Of a stretch of DNA of 64,000 bases, positions 18,051-27,207 are shown piece by piece. How positions within the stretch are numbered: position 1 is the first letter of the stretch; every line of letters begins with the position of its first letter. The stretch comes from an uncultured Bacteroidales bacterium (lineage in GTDB: Bacteria > Bacteroidota > Bacteroidia > Bacteroidales > UBA932). The stretch is from contig CALUSC010000005.1 of assembly GCA_944323345.1 (NCBI GenBank), forward strand, positions 1-64,000. The letters are read 5' to 3'. The notes beneath the pieces were generated by a model that was not told where the DNA came from, searched no databases, and saw nothing but the letters and a program-made list of their open reading frames with translations. Position numbers and translations under genes: made by a program.

Positions 18051-19433
18051 ATGAAAAAGTTCATACTTGCCATATTGCCATTGGTATCGCTGATGTCCTG
18101 CACTGATTATCTGGACATAAAGCCGTACGGGAAAACCATTCCCAAGACCGCCGATGAATTTTCGTCCCTTCTTCACTACCATCTGAACGAAATCGACTGG
18201 GGAGAGGAAACGATAGTAGGCAACGTGATTACATCAGGGGAACTGGAATGTTATGCGGATAACCTGGAGTCGCTGCTGACACAGTATCCTACAGGGAATT
18301 TCATTCCTCTGTATATCGGAGATGATCTTTCCGAAAAGCAGTACTTGTACGGTGATCTTTATGCTGTCATCCGGGACTGTAATTTGGTCATGGGCTATCT
18401 CGAAGAACGGGATTCGCGCCTGGGCCAGGATGTCCTCGGCACGGCATACGCCCTCAGGGGAGTCTGCTATTATAATCTGCTCAGGAATTTCTGCGAGCCG
18501 TGGGACGGCAATGCTTCCGGCAAACTCGGCATACCTGTCGTAACTGAATTCGACATGGAAGCCAAGCCGCTGAGGAGCACTTTCCAGGAAGTGGTCGATC
18601 GGGCAGACGAGGATTTCAGAACAGCTATTTCGTATGACATCCAGGATCCCGTATTCCGTTTCAACAGCGATGTTTCCAAGGGATATCTGGCGCGCCTGCA
18701 TTTCTGGGCAGGGAACTACCGCCAGGCGGCATCTTACGCTTCGGAACTCCTGCAGAAATATCCGCTTCTGAGCGGGGAAGCCTATCGGAACATGATGGAA
18801 TCAGAGGTCGCCGCGACGGGCAACATGATACTGAAGAGCTATACGATAGTGGAATCTTCAAAGAAAATGTCGTATGACGGAATGAGATCATATATGCAGG
18901 CACGTCCTGTAAGCGCGGGTTTCGTGAAACTTTTTTCAGGGGAAGAAGATGCGGATATCAGATATTCCCTGTCTGTCGGCAAGGACCGGGTCAACAACAA
19001 GTATCTGTTCTCCTGCCTGCGAAGTGCGGAACTGCAGCTGATACTTATGGAAAGCTATTATCATCTCGGACAGGAGGCCGACGCCCTCGCTGCATTGAAC
19101 GAACTGCGCAGGAACAGGATAACCGGTGTCGCCGACTACACGATGGATACGCTTCCTCCGGTAAATGAGGATGACAACATAAAAGCGGATGCCAAAGGCA
19201 ATGCTCTCACCCCTCTTCTGTATGCCATTCTCTGTGAAAGACGCAAGGAACTTTATATGGAAGGAGACCGTTGGTACGAACTGAAGCGTAACGGACGTCC
19301 TGAAATGTGGACGGCCAAACAGGGAAGAAAATACACTACATACAGTTACATGTACACTTTCCCTCTTCCGGTGAAAGATATCGAACTGGTGGACGGCCTG
19401 ATCCAGAATCCTGGTTACGAGAATGTCGAATAG
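18051..19433 (+). CDS. SusD/RagB-type substrate-binding lipoprotein
   Basis: The protein (460 residues) is a lipoprotein with lipobox LMSC (Cys17). 'DYLDIKPYGKTIPKTADEF' follows, the usual SusD start. TPR-like helices run through the middle ('GTAYALRGVCYYNLL' is the SusD repeat pattern) and 'LCERRKELYMEGDRWYELKR' is the conserved C-terminal RagB/SusD signature. It acts as the surface lid on the SusC barrel and delivers substrate. Length and gene order (SusC first) are standard. Confidence 0.95.
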   Translation: MKKFILAILPLVSLMSCTDYLDIKPYGKTIPKTADEFSSLLHYHLNEIDWGEETIVGNVITSGELECYADNLESLLTQYPTGNFIPLYIGDDLSEKQYLYGDLYAVIRDCNLVMGYLEERDSRLGQDVLGTAYALRGVCYYNLLRNFCEPWDGNASGKLGIPVVTEFDMEAKPLRSTFQEVVDRADEDFRTAISYDIQDPVFRFNSDVSKGYLARLHFWAGNYRQAASYASELLQKYPLLSGEAYRNMMESEVAATGNMILKSYTIVESSKKMSYDGMRSYMQARPVSAGFVKLFSGEEDADIRYSLSVGKDRVNNKYLFSCLRSAELQLILMESYYHLGQEADALAALNELRRNRITGVADYTMDTLPPVNEDDNIKADAKGNALTPLLYAILCERRKELYMEGDRWYELKRNGRPEMWTAKQGRKYTTYSYMYTFPLPVKDIELVDGLIQNPGYENVE

Positions 19434-19467
19434 ACATGTATGATGATTTAAATTAAATGAAATGGTT

Positions 19468-19674
19468 ATGAAAAAATATCTTGAATATATGGCGGTAGCT
19501 GCCGTGTTTTTCTTTCTGGCAGTATCCTGCGACACTGCCGACGAACTTCCTCCGCTGAACGAAGGCTATGCCACTACCGTGATCATGCCTGATCCAGTGG
19601 ATCTTACCCCAGAGGACAGGGAATATATGGAGGCTGTCCAGAATGAATACGAACAGGCTATCGCCAATGACTGA
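19468..19674 (+). CDS. Small lipoprotein of unknown function in the SusCD operon
   Basis: This 68-residue product (ATG 19,468; an in-frame ATG two codons upstream is possible) has a lysine start, a hydrophobic core and lipobox LAVSC (Cys21). That leaves only about 48 mature residues, acidic and Pro-rich ('DTADELPPLNEGYATT', 'MPDPVDLTPEDREYME'), ending in a predicted helix. I do not recognise a family. Its place between SusD and the next lipoprotein, all on one strand with gaps of about 30 bases, suggests it is a surface accessory of the transporter. Confidence 0.7.
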   Translation: MKKYLEYMAVAAVFFFLAVSCDTADELPPLNEGYATTVIMPDPVDLTPEDREYMEAVQNEYEQAIAND

Positions 19675-19704
19675 ACATAAACGAACTTTTTAAACCATAT
19701 TATT

Positions 19705-20967
19705 ATGAAAAAAACCTTGTTTTTACTGATGGCTGCCGTGTCGGCATTTCTCATGGTGGCCTGCGAACCGGAAGAAAAGGCGAATAAGCCGTCGGTTTGT
19801 TTTACTTCTCCGGTGCCTGTATTGTCTGACGGTGTCGCCACTGTAGGCATTGCTGTGACGAATTATTCCGGTGACGCTGTTACCGTGCCCGTTACTTTCG
19901 GCGGAACAGCTGAAAAAGATGTGGACTATACTGTTTCTGCAGAGGCGTTTGTCGTAGGAGGGACGTCCCCTGTCACAGAAATTACCATTACTCCGCTTAC
20001 TTATGATGACAGCAAGACCGTTTCCCTGACACTTGTGGCTCCTGAAGGTTTTGATCTCGGACAGTATTCGTCCGTGCAGTACAATATGAGCGGAGTTATC
20101 GGCTATATTACATTCCGGAATAATTCAGCCATCATGACATCTACGGCCAATATCGCCGTTGATTTGTATGATGATCTTGGCTCCCTGAAAAATGCAGAGA
20201 AAGCGACTTTCATAGCTGTGGAAGTGGATGAAACCAAGTCTACGGCAAAGGAAGGCGTTCATTTCGAATTTGAAGGAGAAGCCGGAGCTACTATTGACCA
20301 GGGGAAAAATTCAGGTGTGGTTAGCCTCAACCTTTTGAAACAGGAAGAAGGATGTGATGCCCTGGTCCTGAACCTTAAACCGGATGCCCAGTTCGGGGAA
20401 GGGTCCTATATCAGCATAACTATCGATATCGCAGGTTCAGCATGGGATAAACTTGTCGGTAAATGGACGATGAATGAGATAGTAACAGATCCGCAGTCTT
20501 TTATTGAGATATGGGGAGAGTATATGGAACTTACATTTGACGGATTCCCGGAATTCAATGCTAATGATACCTTCACGATTGATACCGATAATGGAAAATT
20601 TATTCCTGACTTCCAGTCTGCATTCAAGAATTACTTCATCGGGGAGTCAAACATGACGAATGCAGGAGAGTATTTCCTCAGGACTGGAATGTATGGCGAA
20701 GGCATTACGCTTCAGCTTCTTAATCTCGACAATATAAACAGATATTTTACAGAAGGAGAACTGAGCGAAGATAAAGAGGCTCTGGTAGGTGTGCGGATAA
20801 TAAAAGATGAAAACGGGAATGAGTTGCTGGATATGTATATTATTGATTATATTCCTCATTCTTTCCTGAAAGAATTGGATGACGGCTGGACTTTCGATAG
20901 AGAAAATAAACCTTCAGCTGCGATATCCGGATGTTATCTTAACGTAACTTTCAAACGCGCCGAATAA
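19705..20967 (+). CDS. SusE-position surface lipoprotein with Calx-beta-like domains
   Basis: The 420-residue protein has lipobox LMVAC (Cys20). Two immunoglobulin-like beta domains follow that resemble Calx-beta/DUF-type repeats: 'VPVTFGGTAEKDVDYTVSAEAF' at about 65-90 and a second similar stretch near 'AKEGVHFEFEGEAGATI'. The C-terminal 180 residues, from 'AGSAWDKLVGKWTMNE', form a lipocalin-like region found in other Bacteroidota surface lipoproteins. It likely binds substrate next to SusD. It is the last gene of the operon; a repeat-rich gap follows. The ligand is unknown. Confidence 0.82.
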   Translation: MKKTLFLLMAAVSAFLMVACEPEEKANKPSVCFTSPVPVLSDGVATVGIAVTNYSGDAVTVPVTFGGTAEKDVDYTVSAEAFVVGGTSPVTEITITPLTYDDSKTVSLTLVAPEGFDLGQYSSVQYNMSGVIGYITFRNNSAIMTSTANIAVDLYDDLGSLKNAEKATFIAVEVDETKSTAKEGVHFEFEGEAGATIDQGKNSGVVSLNLLKQEEGCDALVLNLKPDAQFGEGSYISITIDIAGSAWDKLVGKWTMNEIVTDPQSFIEIWGEYMELTFDGFPEFNANDTFTIDTDNGKFIPDFQSAFKNYFIGESNMTNAGEYFLRTGMYGEGITLQLLNLDNINRYFTEGELSEDKEALVGVRIIKDENGNELLDMYIIDYIPHSFLKELDDGWTFDRENKPSAAISGCYLNVTFKRAE

Positions 20968-20992
20968 AATAATTCACAAACGCTTTATCAAG

Positions 20993-21149
20993 CAAAGCAC
21001 TGCGAGCACCATTGACCCCGGCAGGGGTTGTAGTTGTGTGCGAGCAGTGCTTTTGCTGTTTACCCCCGGTAGGGGTTGTAGTTGTGTGCGAGCAGTGCTT
21101 TTGCTGTTTACCCCCGGTAGGGGTTACAGTTGTGTGCGAGCAGTGCTTT
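20993..21149. repeat. Hairpin repeat family 1, locus A: three 48-bp units
   Basis: A single 5' arm (AAAGCACTGC, 20,994-21,003) is followed by three copies of a core plus complementary 3' arm (GCAGTGCTTT) with a 48-bp period starting at 21,016, 21,064 and 21,112. The core begins TTGACCCCGG and continues CAGGGGTTGTAGTT; it contains its own CCCC/GGGG hairpin. The core matches those at 29.3 and 46.1 kb. The array fills the gap between two convergent genes and its last T run abuts the stop codon of the nucleoside kinase. A bidirectional terminator role is possible. Confidence 0.8.
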
Positions 21150-22913
21150 TTATAACATCTGCCCGCCGATAAACTCCCTCATTACGGAAGTAGGCGGAAT
21201 GGCGGCTATCTCGGCCGGAGACAGAGCCACGATATAGTCGAGGAATTTCAGGAGCCGTATTGCCTCGGTAAAGGCAGGCGAATTAGGCGCAATCCTTCTC
21301 AGCAGCGGCTCGGCATAATACTTCAGCAGCGGCAGTTCGAAAATCAGTGCGGAATTGAACGCAGCGTCTGCGTTCTCCTGGAACGGGAAGATATTCCTGT
21401 TTTCGCCGCGGCGCACGCTGTGCCATCTCATGATGGTTTCCTCAGGAGTGACTCCTCGCACCCTGTTGTCTCTGACCATACGCCGGAGCAGACGGTTGTC
21501 CGAAGTCGAGATATTGTTGTTCTCATCCAGCGACAGAGAAGTCAGCGCCGATGCATATACCCTGAAAATCCGCGAATTGTCCACCGCTGAAGTCATTTCA
21601 GGGTTCAGCGCGTGAATACCTTCCATGATCAGTATGTCGTTCTCGTCGAGATGCAGCATGTTCCCGCGGAATTCCCTGCGCCCTTCCTTGAAATTGAAAT
21701 ACGGCACCTCAACGCTCTTCCCGGAAAGAAGATCGTTCAGCTGTGAATTCAGCAGTTCCAGATCCATCGCATGCAGGGATTCGAAATCATACTCCCCGTT
21801 TTCATCTTTCGGCGTGAGTTCCCGGTCGACGAAATAGTTGTCCAGTTCTATGACTTTAGGATTCATCCCCAATACCTTGCACTGAATGGCAAGCCTTTTC
21901 GAACTGGACGTTTTCCCGCTGCTGGACGGTCCAGCTATGAGGACGATTCTGGATTTGTCGCGTCTCTCGTATATCCTGTCCGCGATATCCGCGTACTTCC
22001 TTTCGTGGAGCGCCTCGGCGATGTTTATCAGATGGATGGCCCCGCCTTCGGAAATCACTTTGTTAAGCGTGCCCACTCCTTTTACGCCTGTGATTTCGCA
22101 CCAGATGGCATATTCCTGGAGCGTGGCGGCGAGTTTCGACTGCCTTTTCAGCGGAGTGACCCTGTTTATGGCGCCTTCCTCCGGAAACTGCAGGCAGAAA
22201 CCGTTGTTGAACCCTGCCAGGTCGAATATCTTCAGATATCCCGTGGACGGGACCAGCGGTCCGTAGAACGTATCCGCATCCCCGCCGAGAAAATATACGC
22301 TGTAATTGAACTTCCCGAGAGAATCCAGCAGCGCCGCCTTGTCCGGCTGGCTGTTTTCGCTGAACAGTTTGCGGGCCTCATCAGCAGTCATCTTCACTTT
22401 ATGGAAATGCAGGTCGGCGGCTATGATTTCCTGCATCCTGCCCTTTATCCTGTCTATTTCCTCATCGGTCAGATAATGTACGGGAAGGACGCCGTCTTCA
22501 TTTTCAGTCTGCTCGCGCAGCTCGCAATACAGGCCGCTCGGCAGGGAATACTCTATCGTCAGAGTCTTGTCGGGGTACAGGTCCCTGACAGCGTGCTGGA
22601 GTACGAAACACAGGGATCTGACGTATGTCCGCCGCCCGTCAGGATGGTTGTAGCCGATGAACTCCACCTTGTGGGGCATCACTACGGGAAATTCCAGTTC
22701 TTTCAGCTGATGGTCCACGAGGGCCGCTATGACGGGAAGTTTTATTCCGGTCTTCTCGTCGGTGACTGTCCTGCAGAGGCTTCCTGAAATATCCAGCAGG
22801 CTCGAACCTGTTTCCACTCTGTGGAAATTCCTGTCGTTTTCGCAAAAAAATCTCGTTTCTTCCATAATAATATCTGATTCGGGAATGTATGCCGGCGGCA
22901 ATTTCCGGGCCAT
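21150..22913 (-). CDS. Uridine kinase-like nucleoside kinase with ThrRS-like N-terminus
   Basis: The 587-residue protein joins an N-terminal part related to the TGS and second additional domains of threonyl-tRNA synthetase (here including 'AADLHFHKVKMTADEA') to a C-terminal P-loop kinase. The P-loop is GPSSSGKTSSSK, near residue 330, and the kinase half has 'DNYFVDRE' and 'ILIMEGIHAL'. Such proteins are annotated as nucleoside kinases of the phosphoribulokinase/uridine kinase type and probably phosphorylate uridine or cytidine. The start codon follows the uvrA stop directly (TAG then ATG), so the genes are coupled; ATG 22,865 is an alternative start. No tRNA synthetase active site is present. 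Confidence 0.85.
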   Translation of the reverse strand: MARKLPPAYIPESDIIMEETRFFCENDRNFHRVETGSSLLDISGSLCRTVTDEKTGIKLPVIAALVDHQLKELEFPVVMPHKVEFIGYNHPDGRRTYVRSLCFVLQHAVRDLYPDKTLTIEYSLPSGLYCELREQTENEDGVLPVHYLTDEEIDRIKGRMQEIIAADLHFHKVKMTADEARKLFSENSQPDKAALLDSLGKFNYSVYFLGGDADTFYGPLVPSTGYLKIFDLAGFNNGFCLQFPEEGAINRVTPLKRQSKLAATLQEYAIWCEITGVKGVGTLNKVISEGGAIHLINIAEALHERKYADIADRIYERRDKSRIVLIAGPSSSGKTSSSKRLAIQCKVLGMNPKVIELDNYFVDRELTPKDENGEYDFESLHAMDLELLNSQLNDLLSGKSVEVPYFNFKEGRREFRGNMLHLDENDILIMEGIHALNPEMTSAVDNSRIFRVYASALTSLSLDENNNISTSDNRLLRRMVRDNRVRGVTPEETIMRWHSVRRGENRNIFPFQENADAAFNSALIFELPLLKYYAEPLLRRIAPNSPAFTEAIRLLKFLDYIVALSPAEIAAIPPTSVMREFIGGQML

Positions 22914-25715
22914 CTACCGCAATACTTCCGCGAGATACGGCCCTGTAACCGATGCAGGATTCTCTGCCAGCTCTTCCGGAGTGCCCTGCGCCACTATGTA
23001 TCCTCCGGCCTGTCCTCCTTCCGGTCCGAGGTCGAACAGATAATCCACTGATTTCAGCACATCCAGGTTATGTTCTATCACGATGACAGTATTCCCCTGG
23101 TCCACAAGCTGCTGCAGGACATTCAGCAGAACCTTGATATCTTCGAAATGCAGGCCTGTCGTAGGCTCGTCGAGAATATAGAGCGTATTTCCCGTCCCTT
23201 TCCGTCCGAGTTCGGCCGCCAGTTTCATCCTCTGGCTTTCACCTCCCGACAGAGTGACGGCCGACTGCCCCAGCCGCACGTAGCCGAGTCCCACGTCCAC
23301 CAGAGCCTTAAGCCTGATGGCAATGGACGGAATGTTGCTGAAAAATTCGTATGCCTCGCTGATGGACATTTCCAGCACGTCGTTGATATTCTTGTTCTTG
23401 TATTTTACGGCGAGTGTATCTTCCTTGTATCTGCGTCCCCTGCATTCCTTGCACACGACATTAACCGACGGCAGGAAATTCATTTCGATTACCTTTATGC
23501 CTGCGCCCTTGCATTCTTCGCAGCGCCCTCCCGGAACATTGAAAGAGAACCTTCCGGCCTTGAAACCGCGCACTTTTGCGTCAGGCGTGGATTCGAACAG
23601 CAGCCTGATGTCGTTGAATACTCCGGTAAATGTGGCTGGGTTGCTCCGAGGGGTCCTTCCTATCGGGCTCTGGTCGATTTCTATCAGCTTGTCTATGTTT
23701 TCTATGCCTGTAATGGCATTGCACGGCAGCGCCTGCATCCTGGCATTGTAGAACTTGTTCTTGAGAACAGGCATCAGAGTCTCGTTGATAAGGGATGACT
23801 TGCCGCTGCCGCTGACTCCGCTGATACCTATCAGAATGCCGAGAGGGAAGTCTATGTCGATGTTTTTCAGGTTGTTGCCCCTCGCTCCGCGTATCCCGAT
23901 GAAACTGCCGTTCCCGATTCTTCTTTTCTGCGGCAGGGGAATGGAGTTCTTCCCGGTCAGATAATCCAGGGTGACGGATTTCCCCATGACCACGTGCCTG
24001 AGAGTCTCTGAATCCGGCTTTTCCCCGTTCACGATGTAATTTACAGGGGCGTTGAGGCAGATCCGCCCTCCGTTTTCGCCTGCTCCCGGCCCGACATCCA
24101 CCAGCCAGTCGGCAGACATCATGGTTTCAGCATCGTGCTCCACTACCATTACGGAATTCCCCTCGTCCCGCAGTTTTTTCAGCGATTCGATAAGTTTCCT
24201 GTTGTCTCTCTGGTGCAGCCCGATGCTCGGCTCGTCGAGGATATACAGCACATTCACCAGTTTTGAGCCTATCTGTGTGGCCAGCCTGATCCTCTGGCTT
24301 TCACCTCCGGAGAGGGATGCGGTCGCCCTGTCGAGAGAAAGGTACTCCAGACCGACATCCACGAGAAAGGATATCCTGTCCTTGAGCTCTTTAAGGATGT
24401 CGCGTGCTATGGTGCTTTCCCTCTTTCCGAGTTTTCCGTCGAGCGAAGCGACCCATTGCGCCAGGTCGGAAATCTCCATCGCCGACACTTCCGATATGGT
24501 CTTGCCGTCTATTCTGAAATATCCTGCATCCTCGTTCAGTCTCGTCCCGTGGCATATGGGGCATACTATTTTCTCGTTTATGTTTTCTGTGATTCCGGGG
24601 AAGGACACCATTTCCGATGATGCGCCTTCACCCACCCTGAAAAGTTCGTCCGAACCGAAAATGATCAGAGAAATGGCCTCTTCCGGAATTTCATCGATGG
24701 GATCATATAGCGAGAAATTGTATTTTCTCGCAATGGACCTGATAATATCGAATTTTTTCGTTTCCCTTATCTTCCCTAACGGGACAATGCCTCCGTCTGC
24801 AATGGAAATGCTTCTGTCCGGTATGATGCTGTCGATATTGACATCCACTATCATGCCCAGCCCTTTGCAGTGCGGGCAATATCCCTGCGGGGAATTGAAC
24901 GAGAATGAGTGTGGCGCCGGTTCGGCAATGGAAATCCCGGTATCAGGGCAGACCAGGTGCTTCGAAAAGTGCCGTATGGCGGAAGTCTCCATGTCGAGGA
25001 CGGCGAGAGAGCCTTTCCCGATGTTGAGGGCCGACATGACCGAGTTCCTGATACGCTTTTCGTCTCCGGTTTCCGGTTTCAGCTTGTCCACCACGAGTTC
25101 TATGAAGTGCGGCTTGTATCTGTCCAGCGCCGTGACCTGGTTCAGTTCCGTCAGTTCGGAGTCTACCCTTGCCTGGGTGTAGCCACGCCTCTTGAGCTGG
25201 TCGAACAGTTCCCGGTAATGTCCTTTCCTACCCTTGACGAGCGGTGCGAGCAGTATGCATTTCCTGCCGGCATAATTGTCCATTATCAGGGACACGATCT
25301 GGTCATCGGTGTACCTGACCATCTCATTGCCCGTGGCAGGGGAGTATGCTTTCGAGGCGCGTGCGTATAGCAGCCTGAGAAAGTCGTATATTTCAGTAAT
25401 CGTCCCTACCGTGGACCGGGGGTTGTTCCCGGTGGTTTTCTGCTCGATGGCGATTATGGGGCTGAGTCCGGAAATGCTTTCCACTTCCGGTTTGCCGAGG
25501 ATTCCGATGAACTGTTTGGCGTATGCCGAGAGCGTATCCATGTATCTGCGCTGCCCTTCGGCGTATATCGTATCGAAAGCCAGGGATGATTTTCCGCTTC
25601 CGCTCAGCCCTGTGATCACGACGAATTCATCACGCGGTATATCTACCGAGATGTTCTTGAGATTATGGGCTTTGGCTCCGCGGATTTCAATGTATTCCGT
25701 CTTGTTTTCCTTCAT
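22914..25715 (-). CDS. uvrA: Excinuclease ABC subunit A
   Basis: The protein (933 residues, normal for the family) has two ABC ATPase modules. Each has a Walker A ([12 protein letters not shown] near residue 37 and [13 protein letters not shown] in the second half) and a signature (LSGGESQRI and LSGGESQRM). Zinc-binding Cys pairs occur as CPHCKG, CPICHG, CEECKG and CKECRG. It finds bulky DNA lesions and loads UvrB in nucleotide excision repair. It lies between a metallo-hydrolase upstream (23-base gap) and the nucleoside kinase downstream with no gap, so three genes are likely on one transcript. Confidence 0.98.
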   Translation of the reverse strand: MKENKTEYIEIRGAKAHNLKNISVDIPRDEFVVITGLSGSGKSSLAFDTIYAEGQRRYMDTLSAYAKQFIGILGKPEVESISGLSPIIAIEQKTTGNNPRSTVGTITEIYDFLRLLYARASKAYSPATGNEMVRYTDDQIVSLIMDNYAGRKCILLAPLVKGRKGHYRELFDQLKRRGYTQARVDSELTELNQVTALDRYKPHFIELVVDKLKPETGDEKRIRNSVMSALNIGKGSLAVLDMETSAIRHFSKHLVCPDTGISIAEPAPHSFSFNSPQGYCPHCKGLGMIVDVNIDSIIPDRSISIADGGIVPLGKIRETKKFDIIRSIARKYNFSLYDPIDEIPEEAISLIIFGSDELFRVGEGASSEMVSFPGITENINEKIVCPICHGTRLNEDAGYFRIDGKTISEVSAMEISDLAQWVASLDGKLGKRESTIARDILKELKDRISFLVDVGLEYLSLDRATASLSGGESQRIRLATQIGSKLVNVLYILDEPSIGLHQRDNRKLIESLKKLRDEGNSVMVVEHDAETMMSADWLVDVGPGAGENGGRICLNAPVNYIVNGEKPDSETLRHVVMGKSVTLDYLTGKNSIPLPQKRRIGNGSFIGIRGARGNNLKNIDIDFPLGILIGISGVSGSGKSSLINETLMPVLKNKFYNARMQALPCNAITGIENIDKLIEIDQSPIGRTPRSNPATFTGVFNDIRLLFESTPDAKVRGFKAGRFSFNVPGGRCEECKGAGIKVIEMNFLPSVNVVCKECRGRRYKEDTLAVKYKNKNINDVLEMSISEAYEFFSNIPSIAIRLKALVDVGLGYVRLGQSAVTLSGGESQRMKLAAELGRKGTGNTLYILDEPTTGLHFEDIKVLLNVLQQLVDQGNTVIVIEHNLDVLKSVDYLFDLGPEGGQAGGYIVAQGTPEELAENPASVTGPYLAEVLR

Positions 25716-25738
25716 AGTCTGTACTCGGCCTTCCTTTT

Positions 25739-26413
25739 TCAGTCTTCCGTTCCGTCCTCTTCCGGGAGGTTGAACGGCTGGAGGAACGGGTTTTTGGTCC
25801 TTTCATCAGCGATGGTGGTCTGCGGTCCGTGTCCCGGTATGACATCGATGTCTCCGTCCAGGCACATCAGCCTGCCGAATATGCTTTCCATCAGCCTGTC
25901 GTAGTCGCCGCCAGGATGGTCCGTGCGTCCGATGCTTCCTGCGAAAAGGGTGTCTCCGCTCAGCAGGAGCCTGTCTTTCGCGTCGAGGAAACATACGCTT
26001 CCCGGTGTGTGCCCCGGTGTGCAGATGACTTCGAATTCAGTGTCCCCGAACCTGATGATGTCACCGTCGGCCATGTCGGTGGTGTCCACATCGATGACCG
26101 GCATCTTGAATCCGTATGTCCTGGTGAAGAAGTCATCGGTTTTCAGGATTTCCTTGTCGGCCGGATGCATGTAGACCGGAATCCCGTATTTCACTGCGCA
26201 GTCCGTGAGACCCAGTACGTGGTCGAAGTGTCCGTGTGTCAGGAGTATCTTTACAGGTTTGATGCCGTTTTTCCCGATGAAGTCATACAGCCGGTCCTTC
26301 TCGTCTTCCGAGCCGCATCCCGGATCCACGATGACGCCTTCGCCCGTCTCATCCCATGCTACGGTGCATCTTTCGCGGAAATCGTTGAAATAAAAGCATT
26401 TTAGCTGAATCAT
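25739..26413 (-). CDS. Metallo-beta-lactamase-fold hydrolase (glyoxalase II-like)
   Basis: The protein has 224 residues with the motif THGHFDH (His60, His62, Asp64, His65). Further metal ligands lie at 'CTPGHTPGS' and '[16 protein letters not shown]', and the final His at '[11 protein letters not shown]'. This is the compact YcbL-like group of glyoxalase II relatives, which hydrolyse thioesters or related substrates in the cytosol using two metal ions. The true substrate is open. It is first in the likely transcript with uvrA and has a -7 element upstream. Confidence 0.9.
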   Translation of the reverse strand: MIQLKCFYFNDFRERCTVAWDETGEGVIVDPGCGSEDEKDRLYDFIGKNGIKPVKILLTHGHFDHVLGLTDCAVKYGIPVYMHPADKEILKTDDFFTRTYGFKMPVIDVDTTDMADGDIIRFGDTEFEVICTPGHTPGSVCFLDAKDRLLLSGDTLFAGSIGRTDHPGGDYDRLMESIFGRLMCLDGDIDVIPGHGPQTTIADERTKNPFLQPFNLPEEDGTED

Positions 26414-26435
26414 GTTTTCTACTGGATTATTTGGA

Positions 26436-26443
26436 CAAACTTA
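26436..26443 (-). promoter_or_regulatory. -7 element for the metallo-hydrolase-uvrA operon
   Basis: Read on the minus strand it is TAAGTTTG, 22 bases before the ATG. No clear -33 element is seen. Confidence 0.5.
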
Positions 26444-26466
26444 ATGAAAAAATCGGGAAAAAGAAT

Positions 26467-26474
26467 TAAATTTG
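26467..26474 (+). promoter_or_regulatory. -7 element for the deoxynucleoside kinase
   Basis: TAAATTTG lies 31 bases before the ATG. The small palindrome GATACGTGTATC just downstream may affect the start of the transcript. Confidence 0.55.
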
Positions 26475-26505
26475 CCGGATACGTGTATCGAAAAATTTTT
26501 ATACC

Positions 26506-27129
26506 ATGCATATAGCTATCGCAGGAAATATCGGAAGCGGAAAGACGACTCTGACGAAGATGCTGGCCGCGCATTACGGATGGACCCCAAGGTTCGAATC
26601 AGTGGACTATAATCCATATCTTGCTGATTTTTATGAAGATATGGAGAGATGGTCGTTCAATCTCCAGATATACTTTCTGAACAAGAGATTCAAGGACGTG
26701 GTGGAAATTTCCAAATGCGAGGATGTGATCATCCAGGACAGGACGATTTACGAGGATGCCAGGATCTTCGCCCCGAACCTTCATGCCATGGGGCTGATGA
26801 GCACCCGTGATTTCGAGAATTATTCCGATCTTTTCGACCTGATGATGTCGCTGGTGAATCCGCCGGATCTGCTTATATACCTGCGTTCCAGCATACCGAA
26901 TCTCGTGAACCAGATCCAGAAGCGTGGTAGGGAATACGAGAAGAGCATACGTATCGACTACATCACCGGACTCAACGACCGGTACGAGAAGTGGATAGCG
27001 GACTACAAGCACAAGCTTCTGGTACTGGATGTCGATGAAATCAAATTCGAGAACCGGCCTGAAGATTTCCAGAAAGTCACGGACAAGATAGATGCCGAAC
27101 TTTTCGGCCTGTTCAGGGACGTGGAATAG
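26506..27129 (+). CDS. Deoxynucleoside kinase (dAK/dGK family)
   Basis: The 207-residue protein starts 'MHIAIAGNIGSGKTTLTKML' with the P-loop at residues 7-15. The lid/active-site pattern 'DRTIYEDARIFA' and 'YLRSSIPNLVNQIQKRGREYE' are typical of bacterial deoxyadenosine/deoxyguanosine kinases. It salvages deoxynucleosides to their monophosphates in the cytosol. It has its own promoter and a hairpin terminator after the stop. Whether it prefers dA, dG or dC cannot be read from sequence. Confidence 0.92.
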   Translation: MHIAIAGNIGSGKTTLTKMLAAHYGWTPRFESVDYNPYLADFYEDMERWSFNLQIYFLNKRFKDVVEISKCEDVIIQDRTIYEDARIFAPNLHAMGLMSTRDFENYSDLFDLMMSLVNPPDLLIYLRSSIPNLVNQIQKRGREYEKSIRIDYITGLNDRYEKWIADYKHKLLVLDVDEIKFENRPEDFQKVTDKIDAELFGLFRDVE

Positions 27130-27150
27130 CATCAAGATTTAATGTATGGG

Positions 27151-27186
27151 ATTGTCCGGCAGCCGTGTGTTGCGGTGCCGGACAAT
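27151..27186 (+). terminator. Hairpin after the deoxynucleoside kinase
   Basis: The perfect 11-bp inverted repeat ATTGTCCGGCA/TGCCGGACAAT has a 14-base loop and is followed by TT. It fits a terminator, though the T tract is weak. The next gene starts 22 bases later. Confidence 0.65.
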
Positions 27187-27207
27187 TTCCTCAAAACAAG
27201 TTTGTAT

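Noticed and set aside
20993..21149. CRISPR array
   Set aside because: The units are contiguous tandem copies without unique spacers, only two to three repeats occur per locus, and no cas gene is near.
21150..22913. Threonyl-tRNA synthetase fragment or pseudogene
   Set aside because: The ThrRS-like part is only the N-terminal region normal for this nucleoside kinase family; the kinase half is intact and no synthetase active site is expected.
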